From: Bacteroidaceae bacterium
Lineage (GTDB): Bacteria; Bacteroidota; Bacteroidia; Bacteroidales; Bacteroidaceae
Direction: 5' to 3'
Length of the DNA: 64,000 nt
Assembly: GCA_017965425.1 (NCBI GenBank)
Contig: JAGCPY010000067.1
Span: forward strand, 62,001 to 126,000
Part shown: one piece after another, positions 25,659 to 34,771 of the stretch
Position numbering within the stretch: position 1 is the first letter of the stretch
How the letters are laid out: the number at the start of each line of letters is the position of its first letter
Translations under genes and position numbers: made by a program
The notes under the pieces: model-generated
Database searches by the model: none
What the model was told of the DNA's origin: nothing
The model's input: the letters and a program-made list of their open reading frames with translations, nothing else

Positions 25659-26990
25659 ATGAATAGAATCGTCATATTAGGTGCTGCCGAAAGCGGAGTA
25701 GGTGCTGCCGCGCTGGCCAAGAAGGAAGGCTTTGATGTCTTCGTAACCGACATGGGAAAGATAAAGCCCCATTACAAACAAATGCTGGACGAACGTGGCA
25801 TACGCTGGGAAGAAGGACAACACACCGAAGACCTTGTTCTCAATGCAGACGAAATCATCAAGAGCCCTGGTATTCCAGACACGGCCCCCATGGTGCAGAA
25901 AGTAAAATCTGCTGGCATCCCCATCATCAGCGAGATAGAATTTGCAGGACGTTACACAACGTCGAAGATGATTTGCATCACAGGTTCCAACGGCAAGACC
26001 ACAACCACCAGCCTCATTTTCCACATCTTCAAGAAGGCTGGTTATGATGTAGGATTGGCCGGAAACATCGGCAATTCATTGGCCTTACAAGTCGCAGAAG
26101 AACCCCATGAATATTATGTGATTGAATTGTCCAGTTTCCAGCTGGATAACATGTATGACTTCCGAGCCAACATCGCGGTCTTACTGAACATCACTCCCGA
26201 TCATCTCGACCGCTACCATAACTCCATGCAAGAATATACTGATGCAAAGATGCGCATTCTCCAGAACCAAACCAAAGACGATGCCTTTGTCTTTTGGAAT
26301 GATGACCCTGTCATACAGCAAGAATTGCAGAAATACCACATCGAGAGCCGCCTTTGCCCCTTCAGCATCATCAAGAAAGAAGGGATGATTGGATACATTG
26401 CCGACGGAGAATACCATATCGAACGACCGACCCCGTTCAATATGGAGCAAGAGGAATTAGCCTTGTCTGGAAAGCACAACATGTACAACTCGCTTGCAGC
26501 TGGTATTACAGCCGACCTCAGCGGCATTTCTAATGAGGTTATCCGCGAGAGCCTCAGCGACTTTGAAGGCGTGGAGCATCGTTTGGAATTCGTCTGCAAA
26601 GTACATGGCGTTACTTTCATCAATGATTCCAAAGCGACAAATGTCGATGCTTGCTGGTATGCATTAGAAAGCATGACACAACCCACCATCCTCATCATCG
26701 GAGGACTCGACAAAGGAAACGACTACAACGCCATCAAAGAACTGGTACAAAAGAAATGCAAGGGATTAGTTTACTTAGGCGTGGATAACCGCAAATTGCA
26801 TGACTTCTTCGACCCGCTTGGTTTGCCTGTCGCTGAGACACATTCCATGAAAGATTGTGTCGAAGCGTGCTATCGCATGGCTGTACCGGGCGATACGATT
26901 CTGCTTTCTCCCTGTTGTGCCAGCTTCGACCTGTTCAAGAACATGGAAGACCGTGGCGAACAGTTTAAGGAACTGGCACGTTCCCTCTGA
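25659..26990 (+). CDS. murD: UDP-MurNAc-L-alanine:D-glutamate ligase MurD
   Basis: 443 residues from ATG at 25659, in-frame upstream codons lie inside mraY. It adds D-glutamate to UDP-MurNAc-L-alanine. The Rossmann-like start is RIVILGAAESGVGAAALAKKEG; the ATP loop is ITGSNGKTTTTSLIFHI; NITPDHLDRYHNSMQEY and FINDSKATNVDACWYAL follow; the C-terminal domain contains ILIIGGLDKGNDY and LLSPCCASFDLFKNMEDRG. Standard length. Placed between mraY and ftsW as in most dcw clusters. Confidence 0.96.
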   Translation: MNRIVILGAAESGVGAAALAKKEGFDVFVTDMGKIKPHYKQMLDERGIRWEEGQHTEDLVLNADEIIKSPGIPDTAPMVQKVKSAGIPIISEIEFAGRYTTSKMICITGSNGKTTTTSLIFHIFKKAGYDVGLAGNIGNSLALQVAEEPHEYYVIELSSFQLDNMYDFRANIAVLLNITPDHLDRYHNSMQEYTDAKMRILQNQTKDDAFVFWNDDPVIQQELQKYHIESRLCPFSIIKKEGMIGYIADGEYHIERPTPFNMEQEELALSGKHNMYNSLAAGITADLSGISNEVIRESLSDFEGVEHRLEFVCKVHGVTFINDSKATNVDACWYALESMTQPTILIIGGLDKGNDYNAIKELVQKKCKGLVYLGVDNRKLHDFFDPLGLPVAETHSMKDCVEACYRMAVPGDTILLSPCCASFDLFKNMEDRGEQFKELARSL

Positions 26991-27026
26991 ATCATTCAAT
27001 GTAAATCGAATAATCCGTCCATTAAC

Positions 27027-28235
27027 ATGACCCTCCCTAACAAACAAGTCCACCTCGGCAGCCTCTTCGAAGGCGATAAGGTTATCTGGATGATACTCTT
27101 CTTCTTGTGTATCATTTCCATACTCGAAGTCTATAGTGCTTCGAGCACGATGACCTTTGGCAAAGATGCCTACTGGTCGCCCGTCCTCATGCACTCCCTT
27201 TATCTGGCTATCGGTGTGGCTGTGGCTTGGGTTGTCCACCGCATACCCTGCCGATATTTCGGATGGGTTGTCGTGGCTGGTCCCGTATTGAGTATCTTAT
27301 TATTATTGCTGGTGCTATTCTCTGGTGGCGGCATCAATGGAGCCTCTCGATGGATGAATCTGGGAGTCATCTCATTCCAACCTTCAGAAATAGCAAAAGG
27401 GTCACTTGTTGTGGTGGTAGCCTGGTTGTTGTCCGTCATGCGCGACGAAAAAGGGGCTACGTCTGCTGCCTTCAAATGGATTCTTGGTTTCACGGCACTC
27501 ATCTGTGGACTCATCGTGTCCGAGAATCTCAGTACAGCAATGCTCACGTTCGTCGTTGTGTTGATGATGATGTTTGTCGGGGCTGTTCCCTGGAAACATT
27601 TGGGAGCGCTCATTGGTCTGTTGGTTATTTCTGGTGGCATCGGATATTCTGTGCTTCGTTTCACACCCGATTCCACGCTGAGCAAACTGGAAGAAGTTCC
27701 AGTACTGAAACGCCTTCCCACATGGGCTCACCGTGTGCGCAACCACACGGAATTTGCAGAGAACCCAGACAGTTTTGACCTCAGCACCAATCCTCAGATT
27801 ACTCAAGCTCACATCGCCATTGCGACCTGTAACATCGTAGGCCGCGGGCCTGGCAACAGCACGGTTCGCGATTTCCTGCCACAAGCCTACTCCGACTTTA
27901 TTTATGCGATTATCATCGAAGAACTCGGTCTCTTTGGCGGTGCTTTTGTCTTGTTACTTTACATCACGCTACTCTATCGAGCTGCACGCATAGCCAGTCG
28001 CTGCAAAAGATGCTTCCCCGCCTATCTTATCATGGGCTTGTCTTTGCTCATCGTCACACAGGCTCTGATCAACATGTCCGTTGCCGTTGGACTCTTCCCT
28101 GTGACGGGTCAGCCGTTGCCTCTTGTCAGTCGAGGCGGTTCCAGCATTATGGTCAACTGTGCATATATTGGCATGATGCTGTCCATTAGCCGTTCTGCAC
28201 AACCCTCTCCACAACAATCTGCGGAAGTTGACTAA
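27027..28235 (+). CDS. ftsW: Septal SEDS glycosyltransferase FtsW
   Basis: 402 residues with about 10 membrane helices. Polymerises lipid II at the division site together with FtsI. Family signatures: LEVYSASSTMTFGK near the N-terminus, NGASRWMNLGVISFQPSEIAK in the first third, then AHIAIATCNIVGRGPGNST and YSDFIYAIIIEELGLFGG, and the C-terminal NMSVAVGLFPVTGQPLPLVSRGGSS. The location inside the dcw cluster separates it from the RodA paralogue at 37605-39167. 36 bases after murD. Confidence 0.95.
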   Translation: MTLPNKQVHLGSLFEGDKVIWMILFFLCIISILEVYSASSTMTFGKDAYWSPVLMHSLYLAIGVAVAWVVHRIPCRYFGWVVVAGPVLSILLLLLVLFSGGGINGASRWMNLGVISFQPSEIAKGSLVVVVAWLLSVMRDEKGATSAAFKWILGFTALICGLIVSENLSTAMLTFVVVLMMMFVGAVPWKHLGALIGLLVISGGIGYSVLRFTPDSTLSKLEEVPVLKRLPTWAHRVRNHTEFAENPDSFDLSTNPQITQAHIAIATCNIVGRGPGNSTVRDFLPQAYSDFIYAIIIEELGLFGGAFVLLLYITLLYRAARIASRCKRCFPAYLIMGLSLLIVTQALINMSVAVGLFPVTGQPLPLVSRGGSSIMVNCAYIGMMLSISRSAQPSPQQSAEVD

Positions 28236-28276
28236 AAAAGTGGCTCTAATGTATTCAACGAACGAGAATTATTTCG

Positions 28277-28284
28277 TAAATTTG
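28277..28284 (+). promoter_or_regulatory. Possible internal -7 element before murG
   Basis: TAAATTTG in the 70-base ftsW-murG gap, 21 bases before the murG ATG. No -33 TTG at a fitting distance, so an internal promoter is only suggested. Confidence 0.3.
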
Positions 28285-28305
28285 CCCCAAAATTCAGACG
28301 TAGAT

Positions 28306-29415
28306 ATGAATAGACCATTGAAGATAATCATAAGCGGTGGAGGTACGGGAGGACACATCTTTCCCGCACTCAGCATCGCTAATGCCATGAAGGCTGCCAA
28401 GCCCGACACAGAGATCCTCTTTGTCGGTGCAAAGGGCCGTATGGAAATGCAACGGGTGCCTGCTGCGGGTTATGAGATCAAAGGATTGCCAGTATCTGGG
28501 TTCGACCGTAAGCACCTGCTCCGTAATATCTCTGTTCTTTGGCATCTCTTGAAGAGTCGGCGGATGGCTAAACGAATCATTAAGGATTTCCAACCCGATG
28601 TGGCCGTCGGTGTGGGTGGCTATGCGAGTGGTCCCACGTTGAACATGGCTGCAAAGATGGGGATTCCCACGCTCATCCAGGAACAGAACTCCTATGCCGG
28701 CGTCACCAACAAGCTGTTGGCCAAATCTGCCCGAAAGATTTGTGTCGCTTATGAAGGCATGGAGCGTTTCTTTCCTGCTGAAAAAATCATGCTGACTGGT
28801 AATCCCGTCCGCCAGCAATTACTTGAATGCAAGCTATCCCGTGCCGAAGCCATCCAGAAATTAGGCTTCGACCCTGTTCGACCGCTCATTCTCATCATTG
28901 GTGGCAGCCTCGGTGCTGGTACCATCAACGAGAGCGTGCTCGGCAGTTTGGAATTGATTGCGCAGAGCAAAGTACAGATTGTTTGGCAAACTGGAGGCTA
29001 TTATTTCGAGGACATCAAGCGCCGCCTTTCGGAACAAGGCTGTCCAGGAAACCTGAAAGTCACCGATTTCATTCAGGGCATGGACGAAGCCTATCGGGCT
29101 GCAGACCTGGTCATCAGCCGTGCCGGAGCCAGTAGCATATCAGAGCTATGCTTGCTTGGCAAGCCGTCAATCCTTGTTCCCTCTCCCAACGTGGCAGAAG
29201 ATCACCAGACCCATAATGCAATGGCATTGGTCAATCGTAATGCAGCCTTGCTCGTTAAAGACATAGACGCACGCGGAGAACTCATCCAGCTAGCCATCAA
29301 GACCTCACTCAACATTTCCGTTCTCAATCAGCTGGCCACCAATGCCAAAGCAATGGGCTTGCCAGACTCGGCTAAGATCATAGCTGAGGAAGTCTTCAAA
29401 TTGTGTGAAAAGTGA
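28306..29415 (+). CDS. murG: UDP-GlcNAc:lipid I N-acetylglucosaminyltransferase MurG
   Basis: 369 residues from ATG at 28306 (MNRPLKIIISGGGTGGHIFPALSIA); the longer frame back to 28228 overlaps ftsW and is rejected. GT-B glycosyltransferase at the inner face of the membrane, turning lipid I into lipid II. Signatures: the glycine loop GGGTGGH, GGYASGPTLNMA, LIQEQNSYAGVTNKLLA, GGSLGAGTINE and the UDP-GlcNAc site SRAGASSISELCLLGKPSILVPSP. The stop is 37 bases before the murC ATG at 29453. Confidence 0.96.
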   Translation: MNRPLKIIISGGGTGGHIFPALSIANAMKAAKPDTEILFVGAKGRMEMQRVPAAGYEIKGLPVSGFDRKHLLRNISVLWHLLKSRRMAKRIIKDFQPDVAVGVGGYASGPTLNMAAKMGIPTLIQEQNSYAGVTNKLLAKSARKICVAYEGMERFFPAEKIMLTGNPVRQQLLECKLSRAEAIQKLGFDPVRPLILIIGGSLGAGTINESVLGSLELIAQSKVQIVWQTGGYYFEDIKRRLSEQGCPGNLKVTDFIQGMDEAYRAADLVISRAGASSISELCLLGKPSILVPSPNVAEDHQTHNAMALVNRNAALLVKDIDARGELIQLAIKTSLNISVLNQLATNAKAMGLPDSAKIIAEEVFKLCEK

Positions 29416-29452
29416 AGAAGAGGATCAGGAAAAAGTGCATAGCATCAAGATT

Positions 29453-30829
29453 ATGAATATAAAAGCTGTCTATTTCATCGGTATTGGTGGCATTGGCATG
29501 AGCGCCATTGCACGCTACTATCTTCAACGTGGCCTTGTCGTGGCCGGATATGACCGCACTCCCACTCCATTAACCCGGGAGTTGGAAAAGGAAGGTGCTC
29601 TCATACACTATGATGAAAACGTGAACCTCATCCCTGAAAGCTGTCTGGATGAAGCCTCCACGCTGGTTATCTATACGCCCGCCATCTCTCCCGAACATGC
29701 CGAACTACAATACTTCCTCATTCATCACTTCGACATTCAAAAGCGGGCACAAGTTCTCGGCACGCTCACCCGCACACATCGCGGACTCTGTGTAGCCGGC
29801 ACACATGGAAAGACCACTACCAGCAGCATGACCGCACACCTGTTGCATCAAAGCCACGTTGATTGCAATGCTTTTCTCGGAGGCATCACTAAAAACTACG
29901 GAACCAACTACATCCTAGCACCAAAAAGCGACTACATAGTCATCGAAGCAGATGAGTTTGACCGTTCCTTCCATTGGCTGTCGCCTTTTGCCACCGTCAT
30001 CACAGCCACAGACCCCGATCACCTTGACATTTACGGCACTGAAGATGCTTATCTCGAAAGTTTCAGACATTACACCGAACTCATACAGCCGGGTGGCTAC
30101 CTCATCCTTCACGAAGGTTTGAAAATGCAACCTAATCCGTCCTCAGGAGTCACGACCTACACCTACAACCGTGAGAGCGGCGATTTCCATGCCGAGAACA
30201 TCCACATTGGCGGTGGTGAAATCCGCTTCGATCTTGTCTCACCACTGGGTAATATTGACAGGATAGAACTCGGCGTTCCCGTCGGCATTAACATCGAAAA
30301 CGGCATTGCAGCAATGGCATTGGCGCAGATTGCCGGTCTTACTCCTGAAGAGATTCGTCGCGGCATGGCATCCTTCCGTGGTGTGGATCGTCGTTTCGAT
30401 TTCCACGTCAAGAACCCGAAATTAGCCTATCTTAGTGACTATGCCCACCATCCCGAAGAAATACGCCAAAGCATTGAAAGCATTCGAGAAGTATTTCCCG
30501 GGAAACGTGTTGTTGGCATCTTTCAACCGCACCTTTATACGCGGACGCGCGATTTCTACCGAGAATTTGCGAATGCCCTTTCTCTACTCGATGAGGTCAT
30601 CCTTACAGAAATCTACCCTGCACGCGAACAGCCCATTCCTGGTATTACGAGTCAGCTGATCCTCGACAACTTAAAGCCAGGCACTCAAGGACGACTTATT
30701 CAGAAACAAGATGTACTCAATGCCGTCCGTTCAACCGATTTCGACGTCCTCATCACCCTCGGTGCCGGTGACTTAGACAACGATGCCGAAGACATCGCAA
30801 CCATCGTACAAGAAAAGAGCCGACAATAA
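29453..30829 (+). CDS. murC: UDP-MurNAc:L-alanine ligase MurC
   Basis: 458 residues from ATG at 29453 (MNIKAVYFIGIGGIGMSAIARYYLQRG), which matches the family start; a GTG at 29405 inside murG is less likely. Adds L-alanine to UDP-MurNAc, the first stem-peptide step. ATP loop VAGTHGKTTTSSMTAHL, EADEFDRSFHWLSP and ATDPDHLDIYG in the centre, and SDYAHHPEEIRQSI with FQPHLYTRTRDFYREFA in the C-terminal domain. murB and ddl, which often follow murC elsewhere, are absent here; ftsQ comes next after 28 bases. Confidence 0.96.
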   Translation: MNIKAVYFIGIGGIGMSAIARYYLQRGLVVAGYDRTPTPLTRELEKEGALIHYDENVNLIPESCLDEASTLVIYTPAISPEHAELQYFLIHHFDIQKRAQVLGTLTRTHRGLCVAGTHGKTTTSSMTAHLLHQSHVDCNAFLGGITKNYGTNYILAPKSDYIVIEADEFDRSFHWLSPFATVITATDPDHLDIYGTEDAYLESFRHYTELIQPGGYLILHEGLKMQPNPSSGVTTYTYNRESGDFHAENIHIGGGEIRFDLVSPLGNIDRIELGVPVGINIENGIAAMALAQIAGLTPEEIRRGMASFRGVDRRFDFHVKNPKLAYLSDYAHHPEEIRQSIESIREVFPGKRVVGIFQPHLYTRTRDFYREFANALSLLDEVILTEIYPAREQPIPGITSQLILDNLKPGTQGRLIQKQDVLNAVRSTDFDVLITLGAGDLDNDAEDIATIVQEKSRQ

Positions 30830-30857
30830 CATATTCTTCACTTTTCATTCTTCATAA

Positions 30858-31589
30858 ATGCTCAAAACCTTCTTCAAAGTTTTCGTCCTCTTAGGCATTG
30901 CGACTTATCTCGTCTTTGCGCTCATTAAGTTCAGCACAAAAGATGAGAAAGAAGCTTGCAAAGGATTGGATGTTTACATCAACGATGAACAGGAAACGGG
31001 CTTCGTCACAGAGAACGAAATCCGCGAACTGCTCGTGAGCAAAAAACAATTCCCCGAAGGTCGTGCCATTGACGACATTAACTTGGCTCAATTAGAATCT
31101 CTGCTGGTTGCCAGTCCCTATATCAATGAGGCGCTTTGCTACAAAACTGCTGAGAACAAGATTTCCATCCATATCACGCCCCGCATACCTGTCCTCCACG
31201 TGCTCAACACGGCTGGCGAAGATTTCTATATCGACAACTACGGAAGCACAATGCCGCGTGGACGTCATGTAGCCAATCTCATGGTCATGACAGGGGCTGT
31301 GAACCGTTCCACCGCAGGACCGCTCTACTCCAAGATGGGTAGCCGTTTGACTGGAGATAAATACTGGCGCTCACAGATTGACGAGATTCACGTCACCTCA
31401 AAAGGAGAGTTAGAGCTGACACCTCACGCCGGTGACTTCATCATACAACTTGGTGACACATCATGCCTCGATGACAAGCTCAACCGCCTCCGCCTTTTTT
31501 ACGAAGAAGGACTCAGCAAAGCTGGTTGGAACCGATACAAGACCATCAACCTCAAATTCGCCAACCAAGTCGTCTGCACAAAACGATAA
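30858..31589 (+). CDS. ftsQ: Division protein FtsQ
   Basis: 243 residues. One N-terminal membrane segment (about 5-25, FFKVFVLLGIATYLVFALIKF), then a periplasmic part with a POTRA-like stretch (GFVTENEIRELLVSKKQFPEGRAIDDINLAQLESLLVASPYINEALCYKTAENKISIHITPRIPVLHVLNTAGEDFYIDNYGS is the family pattern, here split over residues 50-130). It links the inner-membrane division complex. Sequence is poorly conserved between phyla; the call is based on topology, the YINEA...I.I..R.P pattern and the position between murC and ftsA. 40 bases separate it from ftsA. Confidence 0.9.
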   Translation: MLKTFFKVFVLLGIATYLVFALIKFSTKDEKEACKGLDVYINDEQETGFVTENEIRELLVSKKQFPEGRAIDDINLAQLESLLVASPYINEALCYKTAENKISIHITPRIPVLHVLNTAGEDFYIDNYGSTMPRGRHVANLMVMTGAVNRSTAGPLYSKMGSRLTGDKYWRSQIDEIHVTSKGELELTPHAGDFIIQLGDTSCLDDKLNRLRLFYEEGLSKAGWNRYKTINLKFANQVVCTKR

Positions 31590-31629
31590 CAGTCATCCAT
31601 AGTTTATCAATCAATATAATACATACGTC

Positions 31630-33057
31630 ATGGGAGCAGAAAAAACTATTGTCGCCATCGAACTGGGATCTTCATCCATCCGAGCTATTATCGGACAGAA
31701 AAAGTCTGATGGCAGCCTACAAGTGCTGGGCTATGAAAAAGAAAGTGCACCAGACAGTATCCATAAGGGTATTGTCTATAATATCGACAAGACCATTCAG
31801 GCCATCACCGCCATCATCAAACGAATCGAGCAACGCCAGAAGGTCTATGTCAAACGGGTTTATGTGGGGGTGAGCGGACAATCGCTCCATACGGTTTCTA
31901 ACAGCGTCCGACGGGAGTTTGATGTCAAAGTAACCATCACCGACGATATCATCGACAGCCTGATGGACGAGAATCGGGCGCGCATCTACCCCAATGCCGA
32001 GATCCTCGATGTGCTTCCCCAAGATTATCGGTTTGGCACTGCACATCCAAGCACGGAACCTGTGGGCGTCATGGCTGATCGAATCGAAGCTTACTACAAA
32101 AATGTGGTGGCACGCAAAGTCTTACGTGAAGGCATCCAACGTTGTCTGGCAAGCGCCAAGCTTGAAGTGGCTGACTTCTTCATCTCTCCTCTCTTGCTCG
32201 CGGGCTATCTGCTCACCGACACCGAGAAACGATCTGGCTGCGCCCTCATCGACTTTGGAGCCGAAACGACAACGGTGGCAATCTACTACCAAAACGTGCT
32301 CCGACACCTGACCGTCATCCCTCTTGGAGGCAACAACCTCACCAACGACATCGCCGCCAGCCTTCACATCGAACATGAGGAGGCCGAAACTCTCAAACGC
32401 TCCTACGGTAGCGCCTATACGGATGAAGTGGCCTTCCAGAGTCCTCAACAAATCAATATCAGCAACGAACGCACCGTCAGCGAAAAGACGCTGCTCAACA
32501 TCATCGAAGCGCGACAGCAAGAAATCTTAGACAATGTTTGGGAACAAATCAAGGACTATCAGGACCGCCTTCTCTCCGGCATCGTCTTCACCGGCGGCGC
32601 AGCCAACATCCGCAACCTCGAAACGGCCTTCACACAATACCACCATTTCGACAAGGTGAAGACACGTCTGATGCCCTCTGCACCGGAATATACCACGAAT
32701 CTCAAGCTCGACCCACAGGCGAATACGTTAGCAACATTGGTCGCCATGCTCAGACGTGGAGACCAAGAGTGCACCAGCGAACAGCCTGCCGAACCGGAAC
32801 TGTTTGAGAGTGTTGAAAACGAAAGCGAGACCACGACCACACAGCCTACGTCACAGACACCACCAACCGCCGGAGAAGGCATCATTCGCAATCCTATCGA
32901 AGAGCAAGCTGCACAGCGCAGCGACGCCGAAAAACAGGATCAAACAGCCGAACCCGAAAAGCCCGCTGAGCCAGAGAAACCGAAAGGTCCAAATGCCTTC
33001 CAGCGCTTCAGCAAGAAACTCTCCATCTGGGCAGGGAAACTCGTCGAAGACAACTGA
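31630..33057 (+). CDS. ftsA: Division protein FtsA
   Basis: 475 residues. Actin-like ATPase that tethers FtsZ to the membrane. Start: KTIVAIELGSSSIRAIIG (phosphate-1 loop). Then SGQSLHTVSNSVRREF in the 1C/SHS2 region, CALIDFGAETTTVAIY (phosphate-2) and GIVFTGGAANIRNLE (adenosine motif). From about residue 385 there is a long proline-, glutamate- and threonine-rich tail (TTTQPTSQTPPTAGEG, AEPEKPAEPEKPKGP), before the C-terminal amphipathic helix NAFQRFSKKLSIWAGKLVEDN, the likely membrane-targeting sequence. The tail makes it longer than E. coli FtsA (420). Confidence 0.95.
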   Translation: MGAEKTIVAIELGSSSIRAIIGQKKSDGSLQVLGYEKESAPDSIHKGIVYNIDKTIQAITAIIKRIEQRQKVYVKRVYVGVSGQSLHTVSNSVRREFDVKVTITDDIIDSLMDENRARIYPNAEILDVLPQDYRFGTAHPSTEPVGVMADRIEAYYKNVVARKVLREGIQRCLASAKLEVADFFISPLLLAGYLLTDTEKRSGCALIDFGAETTTVAIYYQNVLRHLTVIPLGGNNLTNDIAASLHIEHEEAETLKRSYGSAYTDEVAFQSPQQINISNERTVSEKTLLNIIEARQQEILDNVWEQIKDYQDRLLSGIVFTGGAANIRNLETAFTQYHHFDKVKTRLMPSAPEYTTNLKLDPQANTLATLVAMLRRGDQECTSEQPAEPELFESVENESETTTTQPTSQTPPTAGEGIIRNPIEEQAAQRSDAEKQDQTAEPEKPAEPEKPKGPNAFQRFSKKLSIWAGKLVEDN

Positions 33058-33070
33058 AACCTTACCGTAG

Positions 33071-33089
33071 GCTGCGGCATCGCCGCAGC
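33071..33089 (+). other. Stable hairpin in the ftsA-ftsZ gap
   Basis: A perfect 8-bp G+C-rich stem gctgcggc-atc-gccgcagc, 13 bases after the ftsA stop and 34 bases before the ftsZ ATG. There is no T run after it. It could stabilise or process the message between the two genes; that is inferred. Confidence 0.5.
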
Positions 33090-33123
33090 AACAACAACCC
33101 TCAAACCCTCAATCCCTTAATTC

Positions 33124-34455
33124 ATGGACAACTATAACAACGAAACTGGTGGCATCCAGTTCAACCTCAAAGTCAACAACCCGAGCATCATCAAGGTCGT
33201 CGGCGTGGGAGGCGGAGGTGGAAATGCCGTCACACACATGTACAACGAAGGCATACACGACGTCACCTACGTCCTCTGCAACACCGACAATAAAGCGCTC
33301 ACAGACTCACCCGTGCCCACAAAGCTACAAATGGGAGAAGGTCTCGGAGCGGGCAACCGCCCCGAAGTGGGACGACAAGCTGCGCTCGACTCCATCAACC
33401 AAATAAAGGAACTCTTTACCGACGGCACGCGAATGGCATTCATCACCGCTGGCATGGGAGGAGGAACGGGCACCGGAGCTGCTCCCATCGTCGCACAATG
33501 CGCACGAGAGATGGACATCCTCACCGTCGGCATCGTCACTATACCCTTCCGCTTCGAAGGACACAAGAAGATAGATCAAGCACTCGACGGCGTAGAGGAA
33601 ATGTCCAAACACGTCGACGCCCTCCTCGTCATCAACAACGAACGACTGCGAGAAATCTATCCCGAACTCACCGTCCTCAACGGATTCGCAAAAGCCGACG
33701 ACACTCTCTCCATAGCCGCCAAGAGCATCGCCGAAATCATCACCATGCGAGGCATCATGAACCTCGACTTCCAAGACGTCAAAACCGTACTCAAGGACGG
33801 TGGCGTCGCCATCATGTCAACTGGGTACGGAGAAGGAGAGAATCGCGTCACAAAGGCCTTTCAAGAGGCACTGCACAGCCCCCTGCTCAACAACAACGAC
33901 ATCTACAATTCCAAAAAAGTGCTCTTCTACATCACCTTCAGCGGCGGCAGCGAAAACGAGCAACTGACCATGGAAGAGATGAACGAGGTCAACGACTTCA
34001 TGTCTAAGTTCCAGCAAGACAGCGTCGAGACCAAGTGGGGACTTGGTACCGACGACTCACTCGGAGCAAAGGTCAAAATAACGCTCCTTGCTTCTGGCTT
34101 CGGGCTCCAGAACGTCCCCGACATGGAAGAGCGCATCGCCAAACTCAGCCGCGAAGAAGAAGAGAAAAAACGCGAAGAAGAAGAGAAGCGTGAGCAGAAC
34201 GATGAACGCAGGGGACAATACTATGGCAACGACGAGAACCGTCCACAGAAACCACGACGGCAAATCTTCATCTTCTCTGAACAAGACCTCGACAACGACG
34301 ACATCATTTCTATGGTCGAATCAACACCTACCGCCGACCGCAAGAAAGATGAACTCAAACGCATCCAGGAGAAAGCCAGTCAAGGAGAAAACCTTCAACC
34401 ACCAGCTTCCGCCGACAATCCAGGCGAAGCCACGGCATTCACCATCACTTTCTAA
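33124..34455 (+). CDS. ftsZ: Tubulin-like division GTPase FtsZ
   Basis: 443 residues. Polymerises into the Z ring. GTP-binding motifs: IKVVGVGGGGGNAVTHM, NTDNKAL, and the tubulin signature AGMGGGTGTGAAPIVA. The T7 loop follows as LNLDFQDVKTVLKDGG. The core ends at about residue 330; a charged linker (EEEEKKREEEEKREQNDERRGQ) and a conserved Bacteroidetes tail with RPRRQIF-like and IPAFL-like elements (here RPQKPRRQIFIFSEQDLDND) follow. Last gene of the plus-strand cluster, followed by a hairpin terminator at 34481-34551. Confidence 0.97.
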   Translation: MDNYNNETGGIQFNLKVNNPSIIKVVGVGGGGGNAVTHMYNEGIHDVTYVLCNTDNKALTDSPVPTKLQMGEGLGAGNRPEVGRQAALDSINQIKELFTDGTRMAFITAGMGGGTGTGAAPIVAQCAREMDILTVGIVTIPFRFEGHKKIDQALDGVEEMSKHVDALLVINNERLREIYPELTVLNGFAKADDTLSIAAKSIAEIITMRGIMNLDFQDVKTVLKDGGVAIMSTGYGEGENRVTKAFQEALHSPLLNNNDIYNSKKVLFYITFSGGSENEQLTMEEMNEVNDFMSKFQQDSVETKWGLGTDDSLGAKVKITLLASGFGLQNVPDMEERIAKLSREEEEKKREEEEKREQNDERRGQYYGNDENRPQKPRRQIFIFSEQDLDNDDIISMVESTPTADRKKDELKRIQEKASQGENLQPPASADNPGEATAFTITF

Positions 34456-34771
34456 GACACATTGACGCACCCTAAAACGTACCTATCATTTATCACTTAT
34501 CAACATATCTGGCTCATAAACTAACAAGATAAATAGTGGTAAATGATAGGTGCTTTTTGAAGGCGTATATTCCCCAAAAGTATGCATCATCCTCACATAA
34601 TCAAGCGTGAGTTGCCCATTTTCGGCATTCTATACAAAAAAACGTCTGTTTTTTCCTGTATATTCGTCACATTCTCATGGGGCGTTACGCTCAACTTCTT
34701 AAAAAGTCAGCTTCCGTCCCGTCGCCCTGTCATTTGTGATGATGTATATGACTTATAGCGACGCTAAAGCC
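34456..34771. other. Gene-free convergent region of 316 bases
   Basis: Between ftsZ and the DUF3109 gene, which converge. It contains the ftsZ hairpin; past 34560 I see only A/T-rich sequence with T runs and no gene or repeat. Confidence 0.7.
34481..34551 (+). terminator. Hairpin terminator of the division cluster
   Basis: Arms 34481-34496 (acctatcatttatcac) and 34536-34551 (gtggtaaatgataggt) pair over 16 bases with one T/G mismatch around a 39-base loop, followed by gctttttg. It begins 25 bases after the ftsZ stop. Confidence 0.6.
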
